Of a stretch of DNA of 64,000 nt, positions 30,001 through 40,299 are shown in pieces; within the stretch, counting starts at the first letter, position 1; the number at the start of each line of letters is the position of its first letter. The position numbers and the translations under genes were made by a program. The DNA comes from Pictodentalium vernedei. Its lineage: Eukaryota > Mollusca > Scaphopoda > Dentaliida > Dentaliidae. The notes under the pieces are model-generated. The model did no database searches. It had not been told where the DNA came from and worked only from the letters and a program-made list of their open reading frames with translations. The DNA lies in the NCBI GenBank assembly GCA_031216915.1, contig CM062292.1, positions 8,371,920 to 8,435,919 of the forward strand, in the 5' to 3' direction.

Positions 30001-33000
30001 AACTAAACCCTAACACCCATAAGAAACTAATCTCTAACACCCATAAGAAACTAATCCCTAACCCCCGTAAGAAACTAATCCCTAACACCCATAAGAAACT
30101 AAACCCTAACACCCATAAGAAACTAATCCCTAACACCCATAAGAAACTAATCCCTAACACCCGTAAGAAACTAATCCCTAACACTCATAAGAAACAAATC
30201 CCTAACACTCATAAGAAACTAATCCCTAACACTCATAAGAAACTAAACCCTAACACCCGTAAGAAACTAATCCCTAACACCCATAAGAAACTAATCCCTA
30301 ACACCCATAAGAAACTAATCCCTAACACCCATAAGAAACTAATCCCTAACACCCATAAGAAACTAAACCCTAACACTCATAAGAAACTAATCCCTAACAC
30401 TCATATGAAACTAATCCCTAACACCCATAAGAAACTAATCCCTAACACCCATAAGAAACTAATCCCTAACACCCATAAGAAACTAATCCCTAACACCCGT
30501 AAGAAACTAATCCCTAACACTCATAAGAAACAAATCCCTAACACTCATAAGAAACAAATCCCTAACACTCATAAGAAACTAATCCCTAACACCCGTAAGA
30601 AACTAATCCCTAACACCCATAAGAAACTAAACCCTAACACTCATAAGAAACTAATCTCTAACACCCATAAGAAACTAAAGCCTAACACCCATAAGAAACT
30701 ATTCCCTAACACTCATAAGAAACAAATCCCTAACACCCATAAGAAACTAATCCCTAACACCCATAAGAAACTAATCTCTAATACCCATAAGAAACTAATC
30801 CCTAACACCCATAAGAAACTAAACCCTAACACTCATAAGAAACTAATCTCTAACACCCATAAGAAACTAAACCCTAACACCCATAAGAAACTATTCCCTA
30901 ACACTCATAAGAAACAAATCCCTAACACCCATAAGAAACTAATCTCTAATACCCATAAGAAACTAAACCCTAACACCCATAAGAAACTAATCCCTAACAC
31001 CCATAACAAACTAATCCCTAACACCCATAAGAAACTAATCCCTAAAACCCATAAGAAACTAAACCCTAACACCCATAAGAAACTAATCCCTAACACCCAT
31101 AAGAAACTAAACCCTAACACCCATAACAAACTAATCTCTAATACCCATAAGAAACTAATCCCTAACACCCATAAGAAACTAAACCCTAACACCCATAAGA
31201 AACTAATCTCCAACTCCCATAAGAAACTAATCCCCAACACCCATAAGAAACTAAACCCTAACACCCATAAGAAACTAAACCCTAACACCCATAAGAAACT
31301 AATCTCCAACTCCCATAAGAAACTAATCCCCAACACCCATAAGAAACTAAACCCTAACACTCATAAGAAACTAATCCCTAACACTCATAAGAAACTAAAC
31401 CCTAACACCCGTAAGAAACTAATCCCTAACACCCATAAGAAACTAATCCCTAACACCCATAAGAAACTAATCCCTAACACCCATAAGAAACTAATCCCTA
31501 ACACCCGTAAGAAACTAATCCCTAACACTCATAAGAAACAAATCCCTAACACTCATAAGAAACTAATCCCTAACACCCGTAAGAAACTAATCCCTAACAC
31601 CCATAAGAAACTAATCCCTAACACCCATAAGAAACTAATCCCTAACACCCATAAGAAACTAATCCCTAACACTCATAAGAAACAAATCCCTAACACTCAT
31701 AAGAAACTAATCCCTAACACTCATAAGAAACAAATCCCTAACACCCATAAGAAACTAATCCCTAACACTCATAAGAAACTAATCTCTAACACCCATAAGA
31801 AACTAAACTCTAACACCCATAAGAAACTAAACCCTAACACCCATAAGAAACTAATCCCTAACACCCATAAGAAACTAATCCCTAACACCCATAAGAAACT
31901 AATCTCTAACACCCATAAGAAACTAAACCCTAACACCCATAAGAAACTAAACCCTAATACCCATAAGAGACTAATCCCTAACACCCATAAGAAACTAAAC
32001 CCTAATACCCATAAGACACTAAACCCTAACACCCATAAGAAACTAATCCCTAACACCCATAAGAAACTAATCCCTAACACCCATAAGAAACTAATCCCTA
32101 ACACCCATAAGAAACTAATCCCTAACACCCATAAGAAACTAATCCCTAACACCCATAAGAAACTAATCCCTAACACCCATAAGAAACTAATTCCTAACAC
32201 CCATAAGAAACTAATCCCTAACACCCATAAGAAACTAATCCCTAACACCCATAAGAAACTAATTCCTAACACCCATAAGAAACTAATCCCTAACACCCAT
32301 AAGAAACTAATCCCTAACACCCATAAGAAACTAATCCCTAATACCCATAAGAAACTAATCCCTAACACCCATAAGAAACTAATTCCTAACACCCATAAGA
32401 AACTAATCCCTAACACCCATAAGAAACTAAACCCTAACACCCATAAGAAACTAATTCCTAACACCCATAAGAAAGTAATCCCTAACACCCATAAGACACT
32501 AAACCCTAACATCCATAAGAAACTAATCCCTAACACCCATAAGAAACTAAACCCTAACACCCATAAGAAACTAATCTCCAACTCCCATAAGAAAGTAATC
32601 CCTAACACCCATAAGAAACTAAACCCTAACACCCATAAGAAACTAATCTCCAACACCCATAAGAAACTAATCCCCAACACCCATAAGAAACTAAACCCTA
32701 ACACCCATAAGAAACTAAACCCTAACACCCATAAGAAGCTAATCCCTAACACCCATAAGAAACTAATCCCTAACACCCATAAGAAACTAATCCCTAACAT
32801 CCATAAGAAACTAAACCCTAACACCCATACGAAACTAATCCCTAACACCCATAAGAAACTAATCCCTAACACCCATAAGAAACTAATCCCTAACACCCAT
32901 AAGAAACTAATCTCTAACACCCATAAGAAACTAATCCCTAGCACCTATAAGAAACTAAACCCCAACACCCATAAGAAACTAATCCCTAACACCCATAAGA
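27050..33000 (+). repeat. Heterogeneous right zone of the satellite
   Basis: The monomer is the same, but the 16-bp phase markers and the large repeated blocks stop. New variants are frequent: ATCTCCAACTCCC, AAGCTAATCCC and CCCGTAAGAAAC. A one-unit-scale indel near 27686 changes the register. Segment 1-1070 has the same variant style (for example CTCCAACTCCC near 930), so the two outer zones look alike and enclose the higher-order domain. The plus frame is open without a stop from 30405 to 33017 only because the unit length is a multiple of three. Confidence 0.75.
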
Positions 33001-33530
33001 ATGATCAAGGGAAGTAAGGCTGAACCTAATGTAGATACTTACCTGTTTGTGGTTACTGATGTTGTACACACTATTGCAGTTTTTTTCCAAGATAATGGAA
33101 CTGAAGTGCTATTTACTACAGTTAAAAATAGAAGTCCTGTCATGAAATACGCACAGATAGCACGTCGATCTGCGCATTAATCTACGCGTTATGACCATAG
33201 TAAGGCTATCAAATTCTGTACATATGGCCTGTGCACAAGCAATGTTTCAGCCAATGGACCGCCGGGTAACCCGGAGGTCCATTGGCAGAATCATTGCCTG
33301 TGTTTGCAATGAGTAACCAGGAGAAACCGCCGTGCTTTTGGTGCCATTCGATATGCTAATTGCGCGCAATTCCAACGCGCAGTTAAGCCTAGATAAGCGC
33401 ATAGTTCGTGACAGAACTTCCAGTTTTAATTGTATACGTTCGTAACACATAGAAAAGCTGAACCGAAACTAAGGTGAACTTTATTCATGTGTTACCCGGA
33501 TTCCTGTCTTTTTCTGACTTAGTAGGCTGA
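33001..33530 (+). repeat. Array-edge duplication, copy 1 (carries a MITE)
   Basis: The sequence directly after the satellite begins AATGATCAAGGGAAGTAAGG, then GGCTGAACCTAATGTAGATAC, one degenerate 43-bp minisatellite unit and TTTCCAAGATAATGGAACTG. The same order recurs at 33556-34075 after a solitary satellite unit. Copy 1 is interrupted by a 314-bp MITE at 33119-33432; copy 2 is not. The segment therefore duplicated together with the array edge, and the MITE entered copy 1 later. Confidence 0.85.
33119..33432 (+). mobile_element. Palindromic MITE family 1, copy 1 (314 bp, TA target)
   Basis: The element runs from CAGTTAAAAATAGAAGTCCT to the inverted AGAACTTCCAGTTTTAATTG and is flanked by TA on both sides. 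Two further copies (39980-40293 and 56883-57196) have exactly the same length of 314 bp. The centre (33237-33300) is a near-perfect palindrome containing CAGCCAATGG and its complement. The paralogous empty site ATTTACTGTACGTTC at 34041 confirms insertion at a TA. CAGT ends with a TA duplication are typical of Tc1/mariner-mobilised MITEs. There is no coding capacity. Confidence 0.9.
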
Positions 33531-33555
33531 GAAACTAATCCCTAACACCCATAAG
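33531..33555 (+). repeat. Solitary satellite unit outside the array
   Basis: One consensus 24-bp unit plus a base lies 530 bp beyond the array end. It is followed by the same AATGATC...GAAGTAAGGCTG junction seen at 33001. It is the array-edge unit carried along in the flank duplication. Confidence 0.9.
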
Positions 33556-34075
33556 AATGATCGAATGGAAGTAAGGCTGAACCTAATGTAGATACTTACA
33601 GACATGGTTGTTTGTGGTTAGTGATGTTGTGTATATACTAACATACATGGCTGTTTGTGGTTCGTGATGTTATGTAGATACTTACAGACATGGCTGTTTG
33701 TGGTTAGTGATGTTGTGTAGATACTTACAGACATGGCTGTTTGTGGTTAGTGATGTTGTGTAGATACTTACAGACATGGCTGTGTGTGGTTCGTGATGTT
33801 GTGTAGATACTTACAGACATGGCAGTTTGTGGTTCGTGATGTTGTGTAGATACTTGCAAACATGGCTGTTTGTGGTTCGTGATGTTGTGTAGATACTTAC
33901 AGACATGGCTGTTTGTGGTTAGATACTTACAGACATGGCTGTTTGTGGTTAGTGATGTTGTGTAAATACTTACAGACATGGCTGTTTGTGGTTAGTGATG
34001 TTGTAGCAGGGGTTTTCCAAGATAAGGGGACTGAAGTGCTATTTACTGTACGTTCTTAACACATAGAACCGAAAC
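33556..34075 (+). repeat. Array-edge duplication, copy 2 (empty site)
   Basis: This is the counterpart of 33001-33480. It contains the same start, an expanded 43-bp minisatellite, TTTTCCAAGATAAGGGGACTG, then CTATTTACTGTACGTTCTTA, where copy 1 carries the MITE. Homology fades after ACACATAGAACCGAAACT near 34075. Confidence 0.85.
33583..34003 (+). repeat. 43-bp minisatellite, about 10 copies
   Basis: The unit begins GTAGATACTTACAGACATGG and continues CTGTTTGTGGTTAGTGATG. Most copies are full length; one near 33910 is shortened. Copy 1 of the edge duplication (33045-33085) has a single degenerate unit, so the expansion belongs to copy 2. A minus-strand ORF across it (HKQPCLQVSTQ-type) is only the repeat translated. 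Confidence 0.95.
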
Positions 34076-34079
34076 TGAG

Positions 34080-36240
34080 GGTTTTTTCTGAAACCGAACC
34101 GAAACCTAAGCTGAGCAATCAAAACCTTCCAGCTCTAATCAAGTTACGGTTCTGTGATCACAAAGTCGGAAAGAGAATTTCAACCGGATCGCGACAGGCT
34201 CGCGAACTAAATTATCTTTCCCTTCATTCTCCATGGAATGCACTGTTGAAACTCACAGTAATGCAAATACAAAAGCCGGCAGAGACGAACAACCGGATTG
34301 AAACTATCTTTCCACTTTTCTCACTATGCACAGCGCTGTAGATATTCAATCGTCACAAAAGAAATTTGAAAAACTTGTAATGCGGTTCCATCTTGTTAAC
34401 AAAGACTGTCTATTTAACGTTGTTCGTCAATTGTGTGTTTTATTCACATTTACATGGAAATCAGGAATAGGAAATAGTCATTTGGTAGCAATAAAAACGG
34501 TGGCGTAGTCACAGGGGAATCGGTGAAGGGGGACTCGTCCTTCCCACTTTTCCTGTAAAATGTCAACCTTATATACATTCTTTCCTGAACTCCCTAAAAC
34601 TGCTTCACGTACAATCAGCCTCCTGCTATTTCTTGGATCATAGTGCTCTCCACTTTCTGGGTACCAGGGCGTTCCAATTGGCTTTCCCCGAAGAAGACCC
34701 CGGGCGTTCACCTACGGGGAATACACATTCTTACCCCAGCACGAGTGGAAATGAAGTGGGGAATAAAATATTTTTCAGCTGCCTTATTTTGCACCCCCCC
34801 CCCCCCCCGCCCCCACGCCCTATGGCTTGTCCAGGGGTACTATTATGTCCTACCTCCTTTGATCACGTAAATACGTAACATTCATCTGAATCAATCTTAT
34901 CCGTTTTGTGATACAAATAATCTCGCGACAATTCGATATAAACTATTTTCGTCACGCACCACTCAAATTCCAAATGCTGTAAAAACATTTCCCCAAATCG
35001 GATTTTAGATATGTGATATGCAGGGAATACACCTCTTCTCTCGACGATACCAAATATAGCTTGTTACTAATTTTTTTTCCAGGAAGGTCCCTTTGCTCTC
35101 AGTGACTAAACTATTTACTAAAATCGATTTGAGCATCGGTAAGACTCGGTTCATATCGATTTTAGTGAACGCGGCTCCAAAACTTAAAATGAAACTGTCT
35201 TATTAGAGAACATATCTTTGTGATATTTAAAAAACAAAAAACAAAAACAACGAAAAGTAGACACATCATCAGCGATTAAATTAAACTTCGCTCGTGTCTT
35301 TAAAATTTATTTTTACATAATTTGAGCTTTACTATTTGTATGGATGGTCCGCGTAACGAGTGCACTTGTGGTAACACGCACAAAAGCCCTTCCGCGTTCC
35401 AGACGGAATTTTGTTCGAATTTTGCTGACAACACAATGAGATCTCGCTTTCCGAAAAAAGAAATGCGAGCATCTTCCATGTCAGATATCGTTTTCGATTG
35501 TATTTACCTCGATGTACCCTTGATTTCGGGAGGGGGAGGGAGATCTCTACCCGCTGGTGTGTTACACGATGGGATTGCGATCTTATCGTGAACGAGACAA
35601 CTCTTGAGATGATAGTACTCTGCGCGACACAAAATCTGAAGAGAAATTTCTCCCTCTGCCTTTCAGTCAACAGCCAGGAAGACTGCAACCCTCTTCCCAG
35701 AGAGGCCGCCGCTCCCTGCCCCTGGTCTGTAGGGCAAGCGTGGGCTGATGAAATAAAAATAACCTACCATTTTCTTCACACAAGAGCCTGTACCAACAGA
35801 CAATCACTTTTAAAAAAATCCTGCCACGAAGAGGTCTCTTGCCGTGCCTGAACTCAAGCTGTTCGGCAACCAATCAAATTATGTCAGGAATTCGACGTTG
35901 TTATAGCCCGACAAGCCCTTAAACTGTCCATCGCTCATTCTTAGTTTGAAACGATTGAAATAGTCCAGTTGGTCTGAAAAGCGAACCTTCGGTTAAATTT
36001 TCCGAATAGCTGAAATATTCCAACCCATTGAATTTAAAATTATCAACATTCATTTTTTTTGTTTTTCTTCAAAGCAGGTCATCATTCTAGTGAGGTATAA
36101 GCCGTTGTCAGAATCAATAGTGGGCTTCATGCTATCACAGTGTCCCGTGTTATCCGGAAAGGTGGGTGAGGGTCTCCTTTGTGGGGAGAGACTTCGAGGC
36201 AGGGTCAAGCTCCCACTGTACTCTTTAAGAAGACCAAGAT
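34080..36240. other. No recognisable gene; single-copy sequence with a C tract
   Basis: Several ORFs of 60-118 codons overlap on both strands, but none resembles a family I know. A 15-base C run lies at 34794-34808. A small inverted repeat pairs ACTAAAATCGAT (35116) with ATCGATTTTAGT (35155). I see no splice-bounded exon of the downstream aminopeptidase here. Confidence 0.6.
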
Positions 36241-36497
36241 CAGATATTTATTTATTTATTTATTTATTCATTTATTTATTCATTTGTTTACTTATTTATT
36301 TAGGTTTAACGACACTTTCAACCACCAGGGTCTTCTTGTGTCGGACAGTTTTAGTGGTGGTGGAAGCCGGAGTACCCGGGGAGAACTACCGAGCAACGGG
36401 GAGCAACTGTCAGACTCCCCAGCGTGCTAACTCCACACAAGCAGGGTTATCATTGGTTGAAGACACGTGGACCATCGACGTTCAGTACGAACTACCA
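36241..36497 (-). mobile_element. SINE copy, 5'-truncated
   Basis: On the minus strand this matches the body and tail of the complete SINE at 50631-50962. Shared plus-strand blocks are GGTTTAACGACAC, GTGTCGGACAGTTTTA, GGAAGCCGGAGTACC and GAGCAACGGGGAGCAACTG. The plus-strand start is a (TTTA)n tract at 36246-36302, which is the A-rich tail. The tRNA-like head is missing. Confidence 0.8.
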
Positions 36498-36729
36498 TAA
36501 CATTGAACCGCGATCCCTAAGATAAGAGAGTGTGGAGGGGGTGGGGGTGGGGTATACCACATAACATGCACTGTAAGTTCAAGGGAAGGCATTAACTCTC
36601 TTCACACTGATGTCAAAATATCGTTGGTTGTAACAAAAATGAAATACAAGAAATAGGAGGGGGCTCCCCCTTCTGAATCCGTCCGTGAATGTGGCTGATA
36701 TATAATTTATCACGTTTTCTTATTTTCAG

Positions 36730-36867
36730 GTACATTAATACCATTATGCATGAAGATTACTTTGAATCTAGCGATAGAGAATACAGTCTTATATATCTAT
36801 CTAGAAATCCTCATGGTAGAAGTCTAGTGTTTGAAACTGTGTTAACTAACTGGGACATGTTGTTGAA
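36730..36867 (+). CDS. M1 aminopeptidase, C-terminal domain: first visible exon
   Basis: The exon is bounded by TTTTCAG before 36730 and GTAAGTAC after 36867. It has one leading and two trailing codon bases. The 45 codons read YINTIMHEDYFESSD..., then EYSLIYLSRNPHGRSLVFE and TVLTNWDMLLK. This pattern (short helix, S-x-N-P-x-G-R-x-L, a two-residue spacer, V, then NW and a basic run) is typical of the ERAP1_C-like helical domain that follows the catalytic part of M1 zinc aminopeptidases. The domain packs over the active site and limits substrate entry. The HEXXH core and all upstream exons are absent; the nearest sequence upstream is SINE, single-copy DNA and 33 kb of satellite. The upstream acceptor needs a donor ending in phase 2. 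The family call is solid; the subfamily is not determined. Confidence 0.8.
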
Positions 36868-37085
36868 GTAAGTACATTCTTGAGTTCATTCTGTAACTAA
36901 CTCATATACATCACGTGACAAACCTGCTAATGTAAACAGCTGGACAGTTTATTGGGGTACTTCAGGGAAGCTCATTGGGGATCCCACGTTACGTTATCAG
37001 TTACCTGATCAGTGACATAACTTGGTTTGCCGTAGTAGAGCACGTGAGCGATCATGCTGTAACTTCATTGTCATGATGGTGATGT

Positions 37086-37165
37086 GCTCCAGTGCATGCG
37101 CAGTGCCTGTTGTTATCGTAACATGGTTTCTGTTGTCCATTTTATTTAACAGAGGCCACAACTTT
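37086..37165. repeat. Dispersed repeat fragment with GCATGCGC motif
   Basis: AGTGCATGCGCAGTG...TTGTCCATTTT...CAGAGGCCAC matches 59511-59585 (AGTGCGCATGCGCATCG...CATCCATTTTGC...CGGAGGCCAC). The two copies show that this promoter-like motif cluster is carried by a repeat. Confidence 0.55.
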
Positions 37166-37763
37166 CGTTGCTGTGCCGACGCCTAGTATACAAAAGGGTC
37201 AGAGCATGTAAAAAGTTATAATCGACATGTTTTTTTTTCTCAACTTGAAACTTGGACACAGATGGATATATGTAATTCCTGATAAAGAAAGTACTTGTTC
37301 ACGTTCTAAGAGAAATAAAATATTCATTTACACTAGAATGGTAGCTGCAGGATTTGGGGTTGTGGCAGAGGATGCCACGTTTTCGGTCACACGGCATCAT
37401 GCGAAGTAACATCTGACCTGTGTAAAGACGTATTGAGGGAGAGAAGGAGATTCGCCTCTTTGTCGGCTGGAAATGGGAGGACCGTATGGCTTTCCGGTAG
37501 CCCTTGGCCACTATACTATTCACGCATTTTCATATAAACTCATTAAACGTTTGAAAGATGAAAGCCTTTTTATAAGGACTCATACAATAGAAGACCACGT
37601 GAACGGTGAATCGGGTCAGCACACTTTTCATCATTTTGTTATTATTATACTTGTGTACCACTAAATTGAATAACCCTTTTAAAGATGATTATAAGTTCAA
37701 AAGAAAAAACATGTGCCGTACCTTCAGTTCAAATTTAACGTGTTATTCGAATATAGGTTGTTA

Positions 37764-37835
37764 TAACAAGACAGCTCAATCGGTAAAACAAGATAGAAAC
37801 ATGATAGCTGAGCCGTGAGTTCCAGTTCCCTGATT
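37764..37835 (+). mobile_element. Degenerate tRNA-like SINE head
   Basis: ACAGCTCAATCGGTAAAACA resembles a pol III A box region and GAGTTCCAGTTCCC about 44 bases downstream resembles a B box. The cloverleaf is not convincing enough for a functional tRNA, so I read it as a decayed tRNA-derived SINE. Confidence 0.35.
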
Positions 37836-37917
37836 GCACGCCTGGTCACATCTTCTAGTTGTTACATACTATAAAGGTTACATTTCGCAATGATCGCCTC
37901 TTCCAGCGGTATATACC

Positions 37918-38485
37918 TTAATGATTACACAAGATGGTGAACAATTGGTATACCAAGCTACTTTGGGTATATTTTATTTATATCATGATCGTCAGATTAA
38001 TAAGAGTTTAAATGTTAAATAAATCAATATTCACACGTGCGAATCTGTTTTTTGTTTACATGAGCGCCGGTGAGCGGTACTTCCGCTGGCAATTTTATCG
38101 CAGAAACGAAATAGAAAACGAAACGCGCAAATTACGTGGCCTTTTTCATTTTAATAACATACTATTTTGAATTATGGATGCTTTAACATGAGACAATGCA
38201 TGTTTGTTAATTTTTGGTATCTTATGAGGTAAACTTATTTAAAAACGTAATAAATAATTACCGGTTTCATTTCACTCTTCACGAGGCGACGAGTGATGAA
38301 TTTGAACAAGTTTGCATTCAAAGCGTGGTCATCAATGGTCAACTTGGATGTAGTTCCAATTTATGTGTAAATTTTAACTATTGAAATCCCATTGCTGGCG
38401 TGTTATGGTTGGTGTGTAAAGCTAAAATTTATGTCATGGGCTTTTCATGTATAGTAGAACAGGTATTCATGGTATAAAATAAAAT
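37918..38485 (+). mobile_element. Family 4 non-autonomous element, copy A (left end truncated)
   Basis: The body begins ATTTTATTTATATCATGATC and ends ATTCATGGTATAAAATAAAA. It matches copy B (41574-42232) and, inverted, copy C (43004-43675). Shared internal blocks include TTATGGATGCTTTA, GTAATAAATAATTACC and GGTGTGTAAAGCTAA. Only half of the 140-bp end palindrome is present (ACCAAGCTACTTTGGGTATA). Confidence 0.65.
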
Positions 38486-38935
38486 AACAAATTTTAATAC
38501 CTTGTGCATTTGGCAAAGGGTTAACAGTGACATATATTCCAACCCATTACTAAACAGGATAAACAGTCGACACTGACCAAACCAATCAGCGAACGACGAA
38601 CTCAGTTTTTTGCATCAAAAGCATCAAAAACACAGCTCACGACCTAACATTAGAATGAGGTCGAGGCTATGCCTCTGGGGCAAAACTGAAATGACAGTAC
38701 AATTTGAATGATGGTTTTTTGTGAATAACAATGCACAGATATGACAACGAGTTAGTCGTGTTGGAGATCTTTACGGCAGGTACTTTCCAAAATGACATTC
38801 TTTGACGGTACATCATTCTGAATAACATATTGTAGTATTCACAAACACCAAGATAATTCGAATGTCCATTTGAGGAGTCACTCTTTTGATAATTCGATAG
38901 TTCACTTGTTCGATAATATTCGACGCGTCAGAGCA

Positions 38936-39250
38936 ATGTTTGCTCCTGTTATTGTCACTCCTTTCGTTGCTATTTGGTTATTCCCTGTTCCCATCTGCAG
39001 CAATAGCAACCAAACAATAGTATTCTATTTGTTTATTCCCTGTTCCCATCTATAGTAGTAGCAACCAAACAATAGTATTCTATTTGTTTATTCCCTGTTC
39101 CCATCTGTAGTAGTAGCAACCAAACAATAGTATTAGAGTACATTTTGACCAGGGATGGGAAAACTGTTAGTAGTGCCCAGACAGAAGCTAGTAGTACTGG
39201 AAGCCGAGAAAATAGTATGCTCCAGAATACATCTATGGTTATCAAACCCT
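38936..39250 (+). repeat. Duplicated block with 55-bp triplication
   Basis: This block recurs at 39766-39978: both start CTCCTGTTATTGTCAC and end CCAGAATACATCT...GGTTATCAAACCCT. In this copy a 55-bp segment beginning TTATTCCCTGTTCCCATC is present three times (38978, 39033, 39088); the other copy has one. Confidence 0.8.
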
Positions 39251-39419
39251 GTTTTCAGTAAGTCGTACGAGGAGATTGCTTGACTAATTTTATTCAGTAG
39301 TACAACATGTATACAGTCATTAACAAACATATACACAGAGGTGGCATACTTCACAACTACATGACTGCACCACTGGGAGATGGCGTAGCCACTAGTGGCT
39401 GTCTTCCCGCCATTCCCGT

Positions 39420-39500
39420 ATAAAAAAAATGAACAAAAAAAAAAAAAAAGAAAAAAAAAACAGAGAAAGAAAGAGAAGAGAAAAATAAAAGAAGTGGAAT
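39420..39500 (+). repeat. A-rich low-complexity tract
   Basis: Runs of 7-15 A separated by G or C. ORFs on the opposite strand here encode only F- and L-rich low-complexity peptide. Confidence 0.9.
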
Positions 39501-39765
39501 GAAAACGAGAAGCGGGCGTAACAATCGAGGCAATCCTGACAACAGCAAGTTCACTAGTAACAGGGCATTTTGTAGCCATACTGCAGATGGCATGTTAGAC
39601 TGGTTCTTTCCGTTATGTGACAAAACTATTCTATGTTTTCTATCATGTGTCCTCGAGTTCCAATGTGCCCCATGTGCCAGCAGGCACATAGAACACATTT
39701 GAACTCAGGGGACGATGTGTTCATGATTGAGTTGAATAGAGAGGTGGCGATGAGATAACGAAATC

Positions 39766-39978
39766 AATGTCTGCTCCTGTTATTGTCACCTCTTTCGTTG
39801 CTATTTGGTTATTCCCTGTTCCCCTCTGTAGTAGCCGCAACCAAACAATGGATAGTTTTAGAATACTTTTTGACCACCAGAGATGGGAAAACTATTAGTA
39901 GTGCCTAGAGAGAAGATGGCAGTACTAGAAGCCAATAAAATAGTAAGCTCCAGAATACATCTGCGGTTATCAAACCCT
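39766..39978 (+). repeat. Second copy of the 38936 block
   Basis: See 38936-39250. Its right end abuts the TA where MITE family 1 copy 2 is inserted, so the MITE probably interrupts a longer copy of this repeat. Confidence 0.75.
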
Positions 39979-39979
39979 A

Positions 39980-40293
39980 CATTTAAAACTAGAAGTCCTG
40001 TCATGAAATGCGCACAAATAGCACGTTGATATGCGCGTTAATATACGCGTTATGGCCCAAGTAAAGCTATCAAATTCAGTACATATGGCCTGTGCACAAG
40101 CAATGTTTCAGCCAATGGACTTCCGGGGAACCCGGAGGTCCATTGGCAGAAACATTGCATGTGTTTGCTTTGAGTAACCAAGAGAAACTGCCGTGCTTTG
40201 GATGCCATTCGATATGGCAATTGCGCGCAATCCCAACGCGCAATTAAGCCTAGATAAGCGCACTATTCGTGACAGGACTTCCAGTTTTAACTG
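39980..40293 (+). mobile_element. Palindromic MITE family 1, copy 2 (314 bp)
   Basis: Starts CATTTAAAACTAGAAGTCCT, ends GACTTCCAGTTTTAACTG, flanked by TA (39978 and 40294). It has the same orientation and length as the 33119 copy. The core palindrome lies at 40097-40159. Confidence 0.9.
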
Positions 40294-40299
40294 TACATT

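Larger units (their letters stand above)
1..33000 (+). repeat. 24-bp satellite array, about 33 kb, continuing past the left edge
   Basis: About 1,370 head-to-tail copies of a 24-bp unit fill the first 33 kb without a break. Each unit contains ATCCCTAACACCC followed by ATAAGAAACTA. The plus strand is very G-poor, with one G per consensus unit. Common variants are AAG to AAC, ATCCC to AAACCC, ACCCAT to ACTCAT, and a linked double change giving ATCTCTAATACCC. Translated in its one open plus frame the unit reads KKLIPNTH; on the minus strand it reads LWVLGISF. The other four frames hit a stop in every unit. Variants change amino acids freely (K to N, I to N, P to S), so there is no sign of coding constraint. 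The array starts outside the window and ends at 33000. Confidence 0.98.

Noticed and set aside
1674..30184. Dozens of minus-strand ORFs of 63-311 codons made of LWVLGISF repeats
   Set aside because: They are the 24-bp satellite read in its one open minus frame. Starts arise from CTCAT variants and ends from indels or truncated units. No codon-position bias or domain is visible.
1..33000. CRISPR-like array of short regular repeats
   Set aside because: There are no spacers: units are contiguous and identical or near-identical, and the surroundings are animal DNA.
33247..33450. ORFs inside 33247-33450 and 40193-40411
   Set aside because: Both lie in the 314-bp palindromic MITE, which has no conserved frame between copies.
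33725..33979. Minus-strand ORF across 33725-33979
   Set aside because: It is the 43-bp minisatellite translated; the repeated peptide shifts with the unit.
34478..34711. 77-codon minus-strand ORF with protein-like composition
   Set aside because: No motif or family resemblance, no splice context, and overlapping ORFs on the other strand are equally long.
35332..35851. Overlapping ORFs of 117-118 codons on opposite strands
   Set aside because: No recognisable domain; opposite-strand openness in one place indicates chance.
37764..37835. Functional tRNA gene
   Set aside because: A- and B-like boxes are present but the stems do not pair and there is no clear anticodon arm; a SINE relic is more likely.
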